NCBI GenBank assembly: GCA_028289325.1
Contig: JANQQN010000204.1
Coordinates: forward strand, 1-32,141
DNA: 32,141 nt
Source: Myxococcota bacterium
GTDB lineage: Bacteria > Myxococcota > Kuafuiibacteriia > Kuafuiibacteriales > Kuafuiibacteriaceae
Direction of reading: 5' to 3'
The number at the start of each line of letters is the position of its first letter. The stretch's first letter is position 1. Below the pieces are notes generated by a model that ran no database searches, was not told the origin of the DNA, and saw only the letters and a list, made by a program, of their open reading frames with translations. The position numbers and the translations under genes are program-made. Of this stretch, positions 7,950-17,046 are shown piece after piece.

Positions 7950-8809
7950 GTCCTCTCTTGCGCGGTCGGCGACGGCGACCCCTCCGACGTCAGGTGCCCG
8001 CCGTCCGTGTACGCCACGAGCCGGTCGCCCCGCGCGAACGCGAACAGGGTCATGTTGGACGCGCGAGCGAGCTGAACCGCGAGGGCGGAGGGGGCGCTGA
8101 CGGCCACCAGCACCGGTATTCGCGCCGCGAGGGCCTTTTGTACGATCTCGAACGACAGGCGGCCGGAAACAGCGAGTCCGAACGGGCCCTCGGCAGAGAC
8201 GGCGACGCTGCCCACGACCTTATCGACGGCGTTGTGTCGCCCCACGTCTTCGTGCACCGCGAGCAGCCGACCGGATTCCGTGAACGCGCTTGCCGCATGT
8301 AGCCCCCCGGTCAAATCGAAGACTCGCTGCGCGCCTCGCATCGAAGGAATGACGCTACGCAGCACGGAGAGCGGAACGCGCCGGGTGTCTTCGAGGGGCG
8401 GCGCGGTGGCCATCGCCTGCTCGACCGAAGCTTTGCCGCAGATGCCGCAGCTCGAGCTCGCAAACATCTGGCGTCGGAATCGCGCGAGGTCGAAACTCAC
8501 GTCGGGCGCCAACGTGGCGAGGAAAACGTTGCCTTCGGAGGCTTCGTCCTCCACGTTGCGGCACGGTCGAATCGACCGTATGGCCTCCCACGATGGCGCT
8601 ATCCGCTCGGTGATCAGAAAGCCGCGGACCAGCGCTTCGTCGGCCCCCGGCGTCCGCATAACCACCGCCACCGGCGCGCCGTTGACGCGAATCTCCAGCG
8701 GTTCCTCTCGAACGAGGGTATCGATGTCGTCCGAAGGGGCGTCGCCGACGTACACCGTCCGACGAACATGCGCGACCGAGGTCATCGGACTGATGGCGCG
8801 ATCGTCCAC
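7946..8809 (-). CDS. fdhD: FdhD, formate dehydrogenase sulfurtransferase/accessory protein
   Basis: A 287-residue FdhD. By family knowledge it passes sulfur from IscS to the molybdenum cofactor, which formate dehydrogenase needs for activity. The CxxC pair C121 and C124 is present in SSSCGICGKAS. The C-terminal RHNAVDKVVG and SGRLSFEIVQKA segments are family signatures. It heads the minus-strand string and its stop overlaps the dehydrogenase start by 4 nt. The longest frame starts with GTG at 8809; an in-frame ATG at 8785 is an alternative, and neither has a convincing Shine-Dalgarno. The 183-nt gap 8810-8992 upstream must hold the operon promoter, but I could not pick a credible -35/-10 pair in it. 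Confidence 0.93.
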   Translation of the reverse strand: MDDRAISPMTSVAHVRRTVYVGDAPSDDIDTLVREEPLEIRVNGAPVAVVMRTPGADEALVRGFLITERIAPSWEAIRSIRPCRNVEDEASEGNVFLATLAPDVSFDLARFRRQMFASSSCGICGKASVEQAMATAPPLEDTRRVPLSVLRSVIPSMRGAQRVFDLTGGLHAASAFTESGRLLAVHEDVGRHNAVDKVVGSVAVSAEGPFGLAVSGRLSFEIVQKALAARIPVLVAVSAPSALAVQLARASNMTLFAFARGDRLVAYTDGGHLTSEGSPSPTAQERT

Positions 8810-8992
8810 ACGAAGCGAGTTACAAGCGGTGGTCTCCGTTTCAAGACAAAGATCGCATCTATCCGCCTTTGAGATGAGCGGGGGTTATGACGGGTTTCTT
8901 CTTGCCGCTTTGCGTCGAAGACGAAGATATCGCGCCGGGACCTCGATTCACGCCGCAGAGTGGAGGGGTGACCGGCCAGGGAAGAAGTCGTT

Positions 8993-9667
8993 TCAGTAGA
9001 CTCGCTTGACCACGATTTGCACGACGGGATTGCGCCAGTCGTACACCGCGGGGCTCAGGTCGCCGACGCCATGGATGCCGGCGTGGACGTGGACGAAGCC
9101 CTCGGCCGCCTCGAGATTGCGGACGCCGGGGGTGTTGCAGGGCGGACCCGGGATCTGGGCGCACAGCTCCGAGTTGCCTTCGCTGCCGGCATCGTAAGCA
9201 ATGGCGCGGTACGTGCGGCTGCCGTAGCGCGGCAAAGTCAGGCCCTGGGCGCCGAAGAACGCATCATTGGTGACGACCAGCATGCCGATCGCCCCCAGGA
9301 ACCGCGCCCGACCGCGGGCGTTGACGTACAGCGTAACCGACTTGCCGGGGGGAAGCGGCGCGTCGGCCACCGAGGCGTCGCGGACCTTCGGGCTATCTTC
9401 GAGAAGCTCGAGAAGTGGGCCGTTGACGGCATCCTCCGCGACCGCGGCCACCTCGGCGCTGGCCGGCTCCCCCGCTTCGAAGAGGCGGAAGCTGTCTCGA
9501 TGGGTAAAGATGATAGGCGGGGAGAGAATCTGACCACGGGTCAGATTGGTGATTGTGACCTCGTAAGTCCGGCCGTAGCGGCGGTGGTTGCTGCCGTCGG
9601 CCAGGGCGGGGGTCATGGCGAAGGCGGTAAACAGGAGAGCAGTAACGGTTGTTCTGATGTTCGGCAT
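8993..9667 (-). CDS. Secreted spondin-domain protein
   Basis: A 224-residue protein with a clear signal peptide (charged start, hydrophobic core at about 8-22, likely cleavage after ALA23). A spondin N-terminal (Spond_N) type domain follows: the strand YEVTITNLTRGQILSPP at about 36-52, RLFEAGEPAS, GMLVVTNDAFFG near 130, and the final HAGIHGVGDL segment. Bacterial spondin-domain proteins are secreted and their function is unknown. Two cysteines near 167-175 may form a disulfide. The start is supported by a GGAAGGAA ribosome binding site upstream of the ATG at 9667. It is a lone gene, divergent from the response regulator. Confidence 0.85.
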   Translation of the reverse strand: MPNIRTTVTALLFTAFAMTPALADGSNHRRYGRTYEVTITNLTRGQILSPPIIFTHRDSFRLFEAGEPASAEVAAVAEDAVNGPLLELLEDSPKVRDASVADAPLPPGKSVTLYVNARGRARFLGAIGMLVVTNDAFFGAQGLTLPRYGSRTYRAIAYDAGSEGNSELCAQIPGPPCNTPGVRNLEAAEGFVHVHAGIHGVGDLSPAVYDWRNPVVQIVVKRVY

Positions 9668-9816
9668 CGTATGTTCCTTCCTCGAGTCGAGGTGGCGGAA
9701 GGCTATCGAGCCGATTTCCCGTCCCGTTCAACAGACTATCCCAAATGTATAACAATCGCGGGCCCTGGCGCTCGACGGCTGAAAGCTTCGCGGCAGGTTG
9801 CTAAGCTGACCCGGCT

Positions 9817-10530
9817 TTGGCGAACAGCATTCTCATCGTCGAAGACAACCGAGACGTCGCTGACCTCGTCTCGATGCATCTGCGCGACCAGGGCTACAGC
9901 GTGGAGACGGCCGCCGACGGTCGCCTCGGCCTCAACAAGGCGTTGTCCGAAGACCACGATCTGGTGGTTCTCGACCTCATGTTGCCCGGGATCGATGGTC
10001 TGGAGATCTGCCGTCAAATCCGAGCTCGGGCGAACTATGTCCCCATCCTGATGCTCACTGCGAAGTCCACGGAGCTCGACCGAGTGGTGGGGCTCGAGCT
10101 CGGCGGCGATGACTACATCACCAAACCGTTCAGCATTCGTGAATTGCTCGCTCGAATTCGCGCACTATTTCGGCGCACGGAGGCCATGCGATCTCCTCCT
10201 GTCGCCCCCGCCGACAAGATCGATGCGGGCCCTTTGCAAATCGAGATCTCCAAACACCGGGTCGAGCTCGACGGTCGACGCATCGAGCTCACCGCTCGCG
10301 AGTTCGACCTGCTGGTTCACTTCGCCCGTCACCCCGGCCGCGTCTACAGCCGCGCCGAACTCCTCGATCTCGTGTGGGGTTACGGACACCGAGGCTACGC
10401 GCACACCGTCAACACCCACATCAATCGACTGAGGACCAAGATCGAGGCCGACCCGTCGAAGCCTCGGTTCATCCTCACCGTCTGGGGCGTGGGTTATAAG
10501 TTCTTTGACCGTTCGGATACCGGGCCATGA
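9817..10530 (+). CDS. OmpR-family response regulator
   Basis: A 237-residue regulator with a receiver domain (about 1-118; acidic pair E9/D10, phospho-acceptor D53 in VLDLMLPG, conserved K in LTAKST) and an OmpR/PhoB winged-helix domain (about 130-232, ending in TVWGVGYKF). The start at 9817 is TTG, with no clear ribosome binding site. The receiver begins at once (ANSILIVEDN), so a start elsewhere is unlikely. It overlaps the histidine kinase start by 4 nt, so the two form one two-component operon. The stimulus and regulon are not evident; adjacent genes include coaX and the spondin-domain gene. Confidence 0.92.
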   Translation: MANSILIVEDNRDVADLVSMHLRDQGYSVETAADGRLGLNKALSEDHDLVVLDLMLPGIDGLEICRQIRARANYVPILMLTAKSTELDRVVGLELGGDDYITKPFSIRELLARIRALFRRTEAMRSPPVAPADKIDAGPLQIEISKHRVELDGRRIELTAREFDLLVHFARHPGRVYSRAELLDLVWGYGHRGYAHTVNTHINRLRTKIEADPSKPRFILTVWGVGYKFFDRSDTGP

Positions 10531-12041
10531 TTCGTTCTCTGTACGGCAAGCTGGCTTTCGCACTGTTCGGCCTGCTGGCGCTGACCGGCGGTCTGTTCAT
10601 GACCATCGCCCTGTGGACGACCCAACGCTACCTCCAGGAGGTCAATCAGAAGCTGCACATCGACGTCGCGGACCATCTCGTCAAGGAGGTCATCCTGATT
10701 GAAGACGGCGAGGTGAACCGGCCGGGCCTCGACCACATCTTCCACATGATGATGGTCATCAACCCGGGCATCGAGATCTATCTGCTGGATCCTCGGGGCC
10801 GCATCCTCGCGTTTTCGGCCCCGCCCGGCCGGGTGAAGGCGGAGATGGTGTCGCTGAAGCCCATCCATCGTTTCCTGTCCGACCGGCCCCCGCGTCTGCC
10901 GCTCACCGGCGACGACCCGCGATTCCCCGGCCAGACCCGAGCGTTTTCCGCCGCCCGCATCGGCGGCAAGGACGAGCTGCAGGGCTATATGTACGTCGTG
11001 CTCGGGGGGGAGCGATACTCGTCGGTCGTTCAGCTGCTCGCGGGCAGCCATATCCTCCGCCTCGGGGCGACCGCCCTCGCGGCCGGCCTCGTCCTCGCGG
11101 CGGTGGTGGGCCTGATCGCTTTCGCCCTTTTGACCCGCCGGCTTCGGCGCCTCCGCGCGGCCATGGACGCCTATGAGAACAGCGGTTTTCTGGCGCCCGT
11201 CGATCTCACAGAGTTCTCGAAGGGGCACCACGGCGACGAGCTCGACGACCTGGGGGCCCGATTCGACCGACTGGCGCGGGCGATGACCCAGCAGCTGGAG
11301 CGCGCCAAGAGCGCCGATGTCCTTCGGCGGCAACTCGTGGCCAACGTCTCGCACGACCTCCGAACCCCGCTCGCTTCGCTGACCGCGTACCTCGAGACCC
11401 TTCTCCTCAAAGACACCGTGCTCCCGGCCGAGGACCGTCGCCGATATGTGGAGGTCGCCTACCGCCACAGCCAGGCGCTCGAGGTTCTCGTGGCCAAGCT
11501 GTTCGAGCTCGCCAAACTGGAGGCGAAAGAAACCAAGCCGAGTCCCGATCCGTTCTCGTTCGGAGAACTCGTGCAAGACATCGTGCAAAAGTTCGAGCTG
11601 TTGGCGCGGGAGCGAAACGTGCGCCTCAAGACCGAGATCCCGAGAGACCTGCCGTTCGTGTACGCCGACCTCCGGCTCATCGAACGGGTCCTCGACAACC
11701 TCCTCGACAACGCGCTTCGCCACACCGCCGACGGCGAAGTCCGGCTATCGCTTCGCGGGGTACCGGGCGGAGTTCAGCTCGAGGTCGCCGACACCGGAGT
11801 GGGCATTCCGCCCGAGGATCTGCCGTTCATATTCGACCGCTTCTATAAAGCGAAGGGGCCGGGCTCGGATCCGACCCGCGGCTCCGGTCTGGGCCTCGCC
11901 ATCGCCCAGCGCATCGCCACCCTCCACGGAAGCCGCATCGACGTCGCGAGTCGGGTGGGAATGGGAACCCGCTTCCGCTTTTGCCTGGGCCCACCACCGG
12001 TGGCCCCGGCATCGACGGCGGCGTCGATGCACGTCGCGTAG
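10527..12041 (+). CDS. Membrane sensor histidine kinase
   Basis: A 504-residue kinase. Helix 1 (about 8-30), a periplasmic sensor of about 135 residues and helix 2 (about 180-202) precede a HAMP linker (about 202-260). A HisKA domain follows with the phospho-accepting H276 in NVSHDLRTPL, then a HATPase_c domain with N395 (NLLDNALRHT), ADTGVGIP at 421-428 and GSGLGLAIA at 452-460. All catalytic motifs are intact. By family knowledge it phosphorylates the upstream response regulator in response to an envelope signal. The sensor region resembles no ligand domain I can name. The gene ends 45 nt before coaX on the same strand. Confidence 0.93.
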   Translation: MIRSLYGKLAFALFGLLALTGGLFMTIALWTTQRYLQEVNQKLHIDVADHLVKEVILIEDGEVNRPGLDHIFHMMMVINPGIEIYLLDPRGRILAFSAPPGRVKAEMVSLKPIHRFLSDRPPRLPLTGDDPRFPGQTRAFSAARIGGKDELQGYMYVVLGGERYSSVVQLLAGSHILRLGATALAAGLVLAAVVGLIAFALLTRRLRRLRAAMDAYENSGFLAPVDLTEFSKGHHGDELDDLGARFDRLARAMTQQLERAKSADVLRRQLVANVSHDLRTPLASLTAYLETLLLKDTVLPAEDRRRYVEVAYRHSQALEVLVAKLFELAKLEAKETKPSPDPFSFGELVQDIVQKFELLARERNVRLKTEIPRDLPFVYADLRLIERVLDNLLDNALRHTADGEVRLSLRGVPGGVQLEVADTGVGIPPEDLPFIFDRFYKAKGPGSDPTRGSGLGLAIAQRIATLHGSRIDVASRVGMGTRFRFCLGPPPVAPASTAASMHVA

Positions 12042-12086
12042 CCCCCCTGGGAGCGGCCACACTTCAGACCTGCTAAAGTTCCACCG

Positions 12087-12857
12087 ATGGGCAGACTGCT
12101 CGCGGTTGATATCGGCAACTCGAATCTCAAGTTCGGTCTTCACGACGGATCCGCGTGGACCCACTACTGGCCGGTCGCCACCGTCCGAGACAAGATGCCC
12201 GACGAATACGCCGTTCTCTTGCGGTCGTTTCTCGGGGAGGTGGGGCTCGCGCCGGCGGACATCGACCGCGTCGTGCTCAGCTCGGTGGTGCCTCAGCTGA
12301 CCCAAGGCATGATCGAGATGCTCGACCGCCAGATCGGTCGTCGAACCCTGCGCGTCTCGATCGACTTGAATCTCGGCATCGAGGTGACGACCGAGCGACC
12401 TCGCGACGTGGGCACGGATCTTCTCGCCAACGCTGTCGCCGGCTATCAGCGAGCCAACGACGCCTGCATCGTCGTCAACTTCGGAACCGCGACCACGCTG
12501 CTGGGCGTCTCTTCGACCGGACAGCTCGAGGGCGTGGCCATCGCCGCCGGCCTGCAGGTCACCGCGAATGCGCTGGTCGGCGGGGCGGCCCAGCTCGCTC
12601 ACGTACCCCTCGAGCTGCCGCCCGGTCCCCTCGGCCGCGACACGCAAGGCGCGATGCAAGCCGGCTTGGTCCTCGGCCATCTCGTCATGGTCGAGGGGCT
12701 GATCCACCGCATCGTGCAGGCGCGAGGCCCCCACAAGGTCGTCGCGACCGGGGGCTTATCCGGCGTATTCGCCCAACACACCCCCATCTTCGACGCGGTC
12801 GATCCGTATTTGACCCTCGACGGTCTTCGACTGATCGCCGAGCGCAACCCACGCTAA
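12087..12857 (+). CDS. coaX: Type III pantothenate kinase
   Basis: A 256-residue CoaX, which phosphorylates pantothenate in the first step of CoA synthesis and belongs to the ASKHA fold. The N-terminal phosphate loop LLAVDIGNSNLKFG (about 4-17) is typical, and VGTDLLANAV at about 110-119 keeps the family aspartate. NFGTATTLLGV (about 131-141) and an AAGLQVTANAL segment follow. Two usual residues vary: Leu stands where GADR proteins have Arg, and Asn precedes FGTATT where Asp is common. I do not read these as loss of function. It follows the two-component genes closely and may be cotranscribed. The downstream gap to the converging ybjQ-like gene is 50 nt. Confidence 0.93.
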   Translation: MGRLLAVDIGNSNLKFGLHDGSAWTHYWPVATVRDKMPDEYAVLLRSFLGEVGLAPADIDRVVLSSVVPQLTQGMIEMLDRQIGRRTLRVSIDLNLGIEVTTERPRDVGTDLLANAVAGYQRANDACIVVNFGTATTLLGVSSTGQLEGVAIAAGLQVTANALVGGAAQLAHVPLELPPGPLGRDTQGAMQAGLVLGHLVMVEGLIHRIVQARGPHKVVATGGLSGVFAQHTPIFDAVDPYLTLDGLRLIAERNPR

Positions 12858-12907
12858 CCCGTGGATTGACCTCCGACTGGCCCCACCGGATGCGCGGCGG
12901 GAAGCGG

Positions 12908-13285
12908 TCAGCGCTCCGACGATGGCTCTACGATCACCGCCGTCCCGTAGGCGAGGATCTCGGCCGCGTTCTGCATGACGGTGGAGGTCGTGATGCGCAG
13001 CGCGACCACCGCGTTGCCGCCGAGCCCCGCCGCCTCGGAGCGAAGCCGATCCAACGCTTGCTCTCGCGATTGAGCGAGCATCGCGGTATAGGTCTGCACC
13101 TCTCCGCCCACGATGCTCTTGATCCCGGCCAGGAAGTCTCGACCCACGTTCCGGGCCCGAACCGTGTTGCCGCGCACCAGCCCCAAGACCTTCACGATCC
13201 GGTGGCCCGGCACCTCGTCGGTGGTGACCACCAGCAGGCCGACCCCCGTGCCGATAGCTTGTTCTCGAAGTTGCAGCTGATTCAT
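12908..13285 (-). CDS. YbjQ/UPF0145-family protein
   Basis: A 125-residue protein that is essentially one YbjQ domain (PF01906, sometimes called heavy-metal-binding). VTTDEVPGHRIVKVLGLVRG is followed by a conserved run of small residues, then LRSEAAGLGGNAVVALR and a YGTAVIVE end. The open frame extends upstream, but the domain starts exactly at the ATG at 13285. That ATG overlaps the stop of the membrane-protein gene by 4 nt, which fixes the start. Molecular function is unknown; family members form homo-oligomers. Confidence 0.87.
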   Translation of the reverse strand: MNQLQLREQAIGTGVGLLVVTTDEVPGHRIVKVLGLVRGNTVRARNVGRDFLAGIKSIVGGEVQTYTAMLAQSREQALDRLRSEAAGLGGNAVVALRITTSTVMQNAAEILAYGTAVIVEPSSER

Positions 13286-13680
13286 CGCTCGATGTCCTCG
13301 TAGGGATCCTGTCCCAGGGTCTGCAGCTTCACCCGCAGCACGGAAACGGCCAGCAGGGCTCCGCCCGCCACCGACGCCAGGGCGGCGAAAGGAAACGCGA
13401 AGGCCGCGAACGCCCCGCCGACGAGAAGGGCCATCCCAACCCGACGCTCGGCCCGGGTCCAGGCCGTGGTCTCGGCGTTCTGAAGCCGCTCGTCGGCTTC
13501 GTGACGCATCAGCCATCGCTCGTCATCGGTCGTCTGCGGTCCGCAGGCGTCGAGCCCGGTCGTATCTGGGGGCCGCACGCCCAAAAGTACGAGCTCCTCC
13601 CGCTCGGCGTCGGTGGCCAGCCCGCCGCGCACTCGCCGCAGCAGCAGCTCGGCGCGCGCGCGCTCCAGGTCGTTGTCCAT
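13282..13680 (-). CDS. Small membrane protein of unknown function
   Basis: A 132-residue protein I do not recognise. The first 80 residues are charged and helical (MDNDLERARAELLLRRVRGG, then a second acidic helix with WLMRHEADERLQ). A hydrophobic hairpin follows at about 82-114 (one long or two short transmembrane helices rich in Ala/Gly/Phe), then a short basic/acidic tail. It overlaps the ybjQ-like gene by 4 nt and starts 56 nt after the stop of the large transglutaminase gene on the same strand, so the three may form one transcript. It could anchor the YbjQ-like protein at the membrane (inference from coupling only). Confidence 0.7.
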   Translation of the reverse strand: MDNDLERARAELLLRRVRGGLATDAEREELVLLGVRPPDTTGLDACGPQTTDDERWLMRHEADERLQNAETTAWTRAERRVGMALLVGGAFAAFAFPFAALASVAGGALLAVSVLRVKLQTLGQDPYEDIER

Positions 13681-13736
13681 GGCGGCACTGTACCGCAGTC
13701 GGCGCGGCGGCGGGATACGTACCTCCGCCGGGCGCG

Positions 13737-16700
13737 CTACTTGAGTACCGTCCTCAGGTCGAGCGTGAACGGCTGATCCGGATGCGAGGGGACCTCATGG
13801 ACATGGACCGGGTACGGCGCGTGGCGGTCGATGGTGATCCGCTGCGCCCGCCGGGCCGCGGCCTCGAACGCCGTCAACGGGGCTTCGTCGTAGCCGCGAC
13901 CTTCCGGGTGCCAGACGTGGTAGGTCACCGCGCCGAGGCTGCGGTGCGCCCACGCATCGACGATGTCGAACTGCAGCGGATGGTGCACGGGGATCGTAGG
14001 CTGCAGGCAGTGCGGGGGCTGCCAGGCTCGGAACCGAACCCCGCCCACCTGGCTCGCGGCGACGCCGGTCGGACGCAGCGGAAGGCCGACCCCGTTGACC
14101 ACCACCCGGTGCCGGTCTTCGATGAGCCCCGATACCTTGACCTCGACCCGCTCCACCGAAGAATCCACGTATCGCGCGGTGCCGGTGATCGTCCCTTCTT
14201 CGCCGAGAACCGGCCACGGCTCCAGCGCCGTGCGAATCTCGACCTGGATATCTTCGATGTCGTGGCGTCCGACCATCGGACACTTGAAGTCGAGGAACGG
14301 CCGATAGAGCTCGGCGTCGAAAGGCAAGCCGGCTTGCCGAAGCTCGCGCAAGACGTCTTCGAAGTCCCGCCACAGGAAGTGCGGCAGCATGAATCGGTCG
14401 TGCAGCTGACTGCCCCACCGAACCAACGGCCGTCGATACGGCCGCTGAGCGAGCATCGCCACCAGCCCCCGCACGAGAAGCATTTGCGCCACCGCCATCC
14501 GCTCGTGGGGGGGCATTTCGAACGCGCGAAACTCCAGGATGCCTTGCCGGCCGCTCGGGAGTCCGGGATCGAAGAGCTTGTCGATGCTGATCTCGGTTCG
14601 GTGCGTATTGCCCGAGACATCTACCAGAAGGTTCCGGAACAACCGATCCGCCAGCCACGGCAGCACCGGCTTATCGGTCGTCGACTCCGCCCGCGCCAGC
14701 GCGAGCTCCAGCTCGTAGAGGGCCTCGTGGCGAGCTTCGTCCACTCGAGGCGCCTGGGACGTCGGGCCGACGAACTGGCTCGTGAACAGATACGACAGCG
14801 ATGGGTGGTTCTGAACGAAGCGCAGGAGCCCCGCCAGCAGCGACGGGCGCAGCAGGAACGGGCTCTCGGCCGGGGTCGGGCCACCGAGCGTCAGATGGTG
14901 ACCACCGCCCGGCCCCACCTCTCGACCGTCGAGCTGGTAGCGCTCGGCGGTGAGCCCGGCGTGATTGGCGGCTTCGGAGACCGTCTGCATGAGGCCTACG
15001 TAGTCGTCGAACCGCTCGGTGACCGGCAGATTGACTTCGATGACCCCGGGGTCAGGGGTCACCAGACACGCTTGCAACCGCGGATCCTTCGCCGGCGGAT
15101 AGCCCTCGAGTCGAACCGGACGTCCCAACCCGGCCGCGGTGTCTTCGATCGCGGCCAGCAAAGCCAGGAACATCTCCGTCGTGGGCAGAGGAGGCAGAAA
15201 GATGTGAAGCACGCCGCTGCGCGGCTCTACGCACAACGCAGTCAACACGGATTGCCCGTCGGCCAGCCCCTGTCTCGAGGCCGAGCGATCTTCGTCGGCG
15301 GTCTCGCCCCATCGCTGCATCCGGATGTCCGCCGCCCGCGCCGGTAGCGCAGGCAGGGCCTGAGTCGGGTCGAGCTCATGCAGCGGCAGCGGATCCCCGC
15401 CGAGCCGGTCCAGGGGAAGGCGCAGACCCATCGGCGAGTCCCCGGGGATAAGAAACATGTGGCCGCGGCGAAAGGTCCACGCCGACGAAACCCAAGCGTC
15501 GCGGTGGTACGCCAGTGGAAGCGCGTAGCCCACCGTTGCGCCCATGCCTCGGTTGAGGACGCGCGCGAGGCGAAACCGCTCTTCGCTGCTGTCGAGATCG
15601 ACGTCGAAGGGGTCGACGTCGGTCGGCAGATGGGCCTCCTGGGTGAGGAAGTGCCACGGGTCCTCGTACCCGGGCACGGCGGTGGTTCCGTCCAGCCCCA
15701 GCCGGGACATCAAACCGTCGATCAGGGCCTTGGCGTCCTCGATCGTCGCCCCCCCCGGCGGGGTCTTGCCATCGTCGCGGTCGCCGCCAGGCCCGGTGTC
15801 CAGCCACTGTGCGTCCTGCCAGATGGGTACGCCGTCGGGCCGCCACAGCAGATGCATGACCCAGCGAGGCAAGCTCTCCCCCGGGTACTGCTTGCCGAAC
15901 CGGTGCAACAGGACCCCGCCGGACGCCAATCTCGACATCAGCTCGGTGGCCATCCGCATGCCCTGCGCCCACTTCGTCGGCCCCAGCGCGCCCGTGTTCC
16001 ACTCTTCCTCCCGAGGGTGAAGGCGCGAGCTCCACGTCGGCTCCCCGCCCATCGTAAGCCGCAAGCCAGCCTGCGAGATCTGTTCGTCCACGGCCCGGCC
16101 CAAGGTTTGAATCCCCTCCCACTGGGTGTCGGTGTAGGGGCGGCGAGGACGCGGTTCGTGTCCGAGGCGGGAGATCTTCATCTCGAAGCCGAGGCCTTCG
16201 GCGACGACGCTGCTCGTCCCTTCGATGGGGCCAGCCAGGGCCGGCTGAACCGTGCCCGCGAGCGGAATATGGCCCTCGCCGGTAAGCAGCCCGCTGGTAC
16301 CGTCGAGCCCGATCCACCCCCCGCCCGGAACGTAAACCTCGGCCCACGCGTGAAGGTCGACGACGTCCTGGTCGACGCCCTTGGCTTCGTCGGGAATGTT
16401 GCCTTCGTCGGTGAGCTGGACCAGGTAGCCGCTCACGAAACGGGCGGCCAACCCCCGGGCGCGCAGGGCGTCGACGAGCAGCACCGCCGAATCCCGGCAG
16501 CTGCCGGACCCGATGGTCAATGTCTCTTCACTCGACTGCAGGCCGGGCTCATTTCGAATGACGTATTGAACGTCGCGAGCCACCCGCCGGGTGAGCTCGA
16601 CCATGAAATCCACCAATCGACCGGATGGCGGCAGCGCCTCGACGAACGCGCTCAGACGAGGGGTCATCGTGGGCCGGGCCAGAAACGGCGCCAGCTCTCC

Positions 16701-17030
16701 CTGCAGGCCGTCCGGATAGTCGAAGGGCAGCTCTTCGGCCCGCGCATCGACGAAGAAGTCGAACGGATTGACCGGCCGAACGTCGAACGACGCCTCGACC
16801 CGCACCGAAAGCGTCTTCGCTCGCGTTTCCTCGTCGAACGTGACCCGAGCGATCCGGTTGCCCCACGGATCTTGCTGCCATCGCACCTCGGGCGCCGGCG
16901 ACACCTCCAGGTTGTAGGCCAACAGCCGTGCCTGGGCGTGCTCAGCGGGTCGCAAGCGAATGTAATGGGGCCCGAAAGCAGCGGGTTCCGGATAGTGATA
17001 CTCGGTCAGATGTCGGATATGTATTCGCAC
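13737..17030 (-). CDS. Transglutaminase-like protein with DUF2126 domain
   Basis: A 1097-residue cytoplasmic protein. An N-terminal bacterial transglutaminase-associated beta domain (about 1-80; [19 protein letters not shown]) leads to a transglutaminase core with an intact triad: C178 in [10 protein letters not shown]227 in DLHAWAEVY and D243 in GLDGTSG. A long DUF2126 region (about 290-1097) makes up the rest. The frame stays open far upstream, but homology begins at the GTG at 17030. That GTG is preceded by CAGGA (17038-17042) at a 7-nt spacing, so I place the start there. Its length is normal for the family. Such proteins recur beside alpha-E and circularly permuted ATP-grasp genes, where the transglutaminase fold is thought to act as a peptidase or amide-forming/cleaving enzyme; no substrate is established. 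It is divergent from the amidotransferase-transglutaminase fusion. Confidence 0.93.
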   Translation of the reverse strand: MRIHIRHLTEYHYPEPAAFGPHYIRLRPAEHAQARLLAYNLEVSPAPEVRWQQDPWGNRIARVTFDEETRAKTLSVRVEASFDVRPVNPFDFFVDARAEELPFDYPDGLQGELAPFLARPTMTPRLSAFVEALPPSGRLVDFMVELTRRVARDVQYVIRNEPGLQSSEETLTIGSGSCRDSAVLLVDALRARGLAARFVSGYLVQLTDEGNIPDEAKGVDQDVVDLHAWAEVYVPGGGWIGLDGTSGLLTGEGHIPLAGTVQPALAGPIEGTSSVVAEGLGFEMKISRLGHEPRPRRPYTDTQWEGIQTLGRAVDEQISQAGLRLTMGGEPTWSSRLHPREEEWNTGALGPTKWAQGMRMATELMSRLASGGVLLHRFGKQYPGESLPRWVMHLLWRPDGVPIWQDAQWLDTGPGGDRDDGKTPPGGATIEDAKALIDGLMSRLGLDGTTAVPGYEDPWHFLTQEAHLPTDVDPFDVDLDSSEERFRLARVLNRGMGATVGYALPLAYHRDAWVSSAWTFRRGHMFLIPGDSPMGLRLPLDRLGGDPLPLHELDPTQALPALPARAADIRMQRWGETADEDRSASRQGLADGQSVLTALCVEPRSGVLHIFLPPLPTTEMFLALLAAIEDTAAGLGRPVRLEGYPPAKDPRLQACLVTPDPGVIEVNLPVTERFDDYVGLMQTVSEAANHAGLTAERYQLDGREVGPGGGHHLTLGGPTPAESPFLLRPSLLAGLLRFVQNHPSLSYLFTSQFVGPTSQAPRVDEARHEALYELELALARAESTTDKPVLPWLADRLFRNLLVDVSGNTHRTEISIDKLFDPGLPSGRQGILEFRAFEMPPHERMAVAQMLLVRGLVAMLAQRPYRRPLVRWGSQLHDRFMLPHFLWRDFEDVLRELRQAGLPFDAELYRPFLDFKCPMVGRHDIEDIQVEIRTALEPWPVLGEEGTITGTARYVDSSVERVEVKVSGLIEDRHRVVVNGVGLPLRPTGVAASQVGGVRFRAWQPPHCLQPTIPVHHPLQFDIVDAWAHRSLGAVTYHVWHPEGRGYDEAPLTAFEAAARRAQRITIDRHAPYPVHVHEVPSHPDQPFTLDLRTVLK

Positions 17031-17046
17031 GGCGTATTCCTGATTA

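Noticed and set aside
9720..9800. Sigma-70 promoter for the two-component operon (TTCAAC, then TATAAC)
   Set aside because: The spacing is only 15 bp and the -35 match is poor, too weak to list as a feature.
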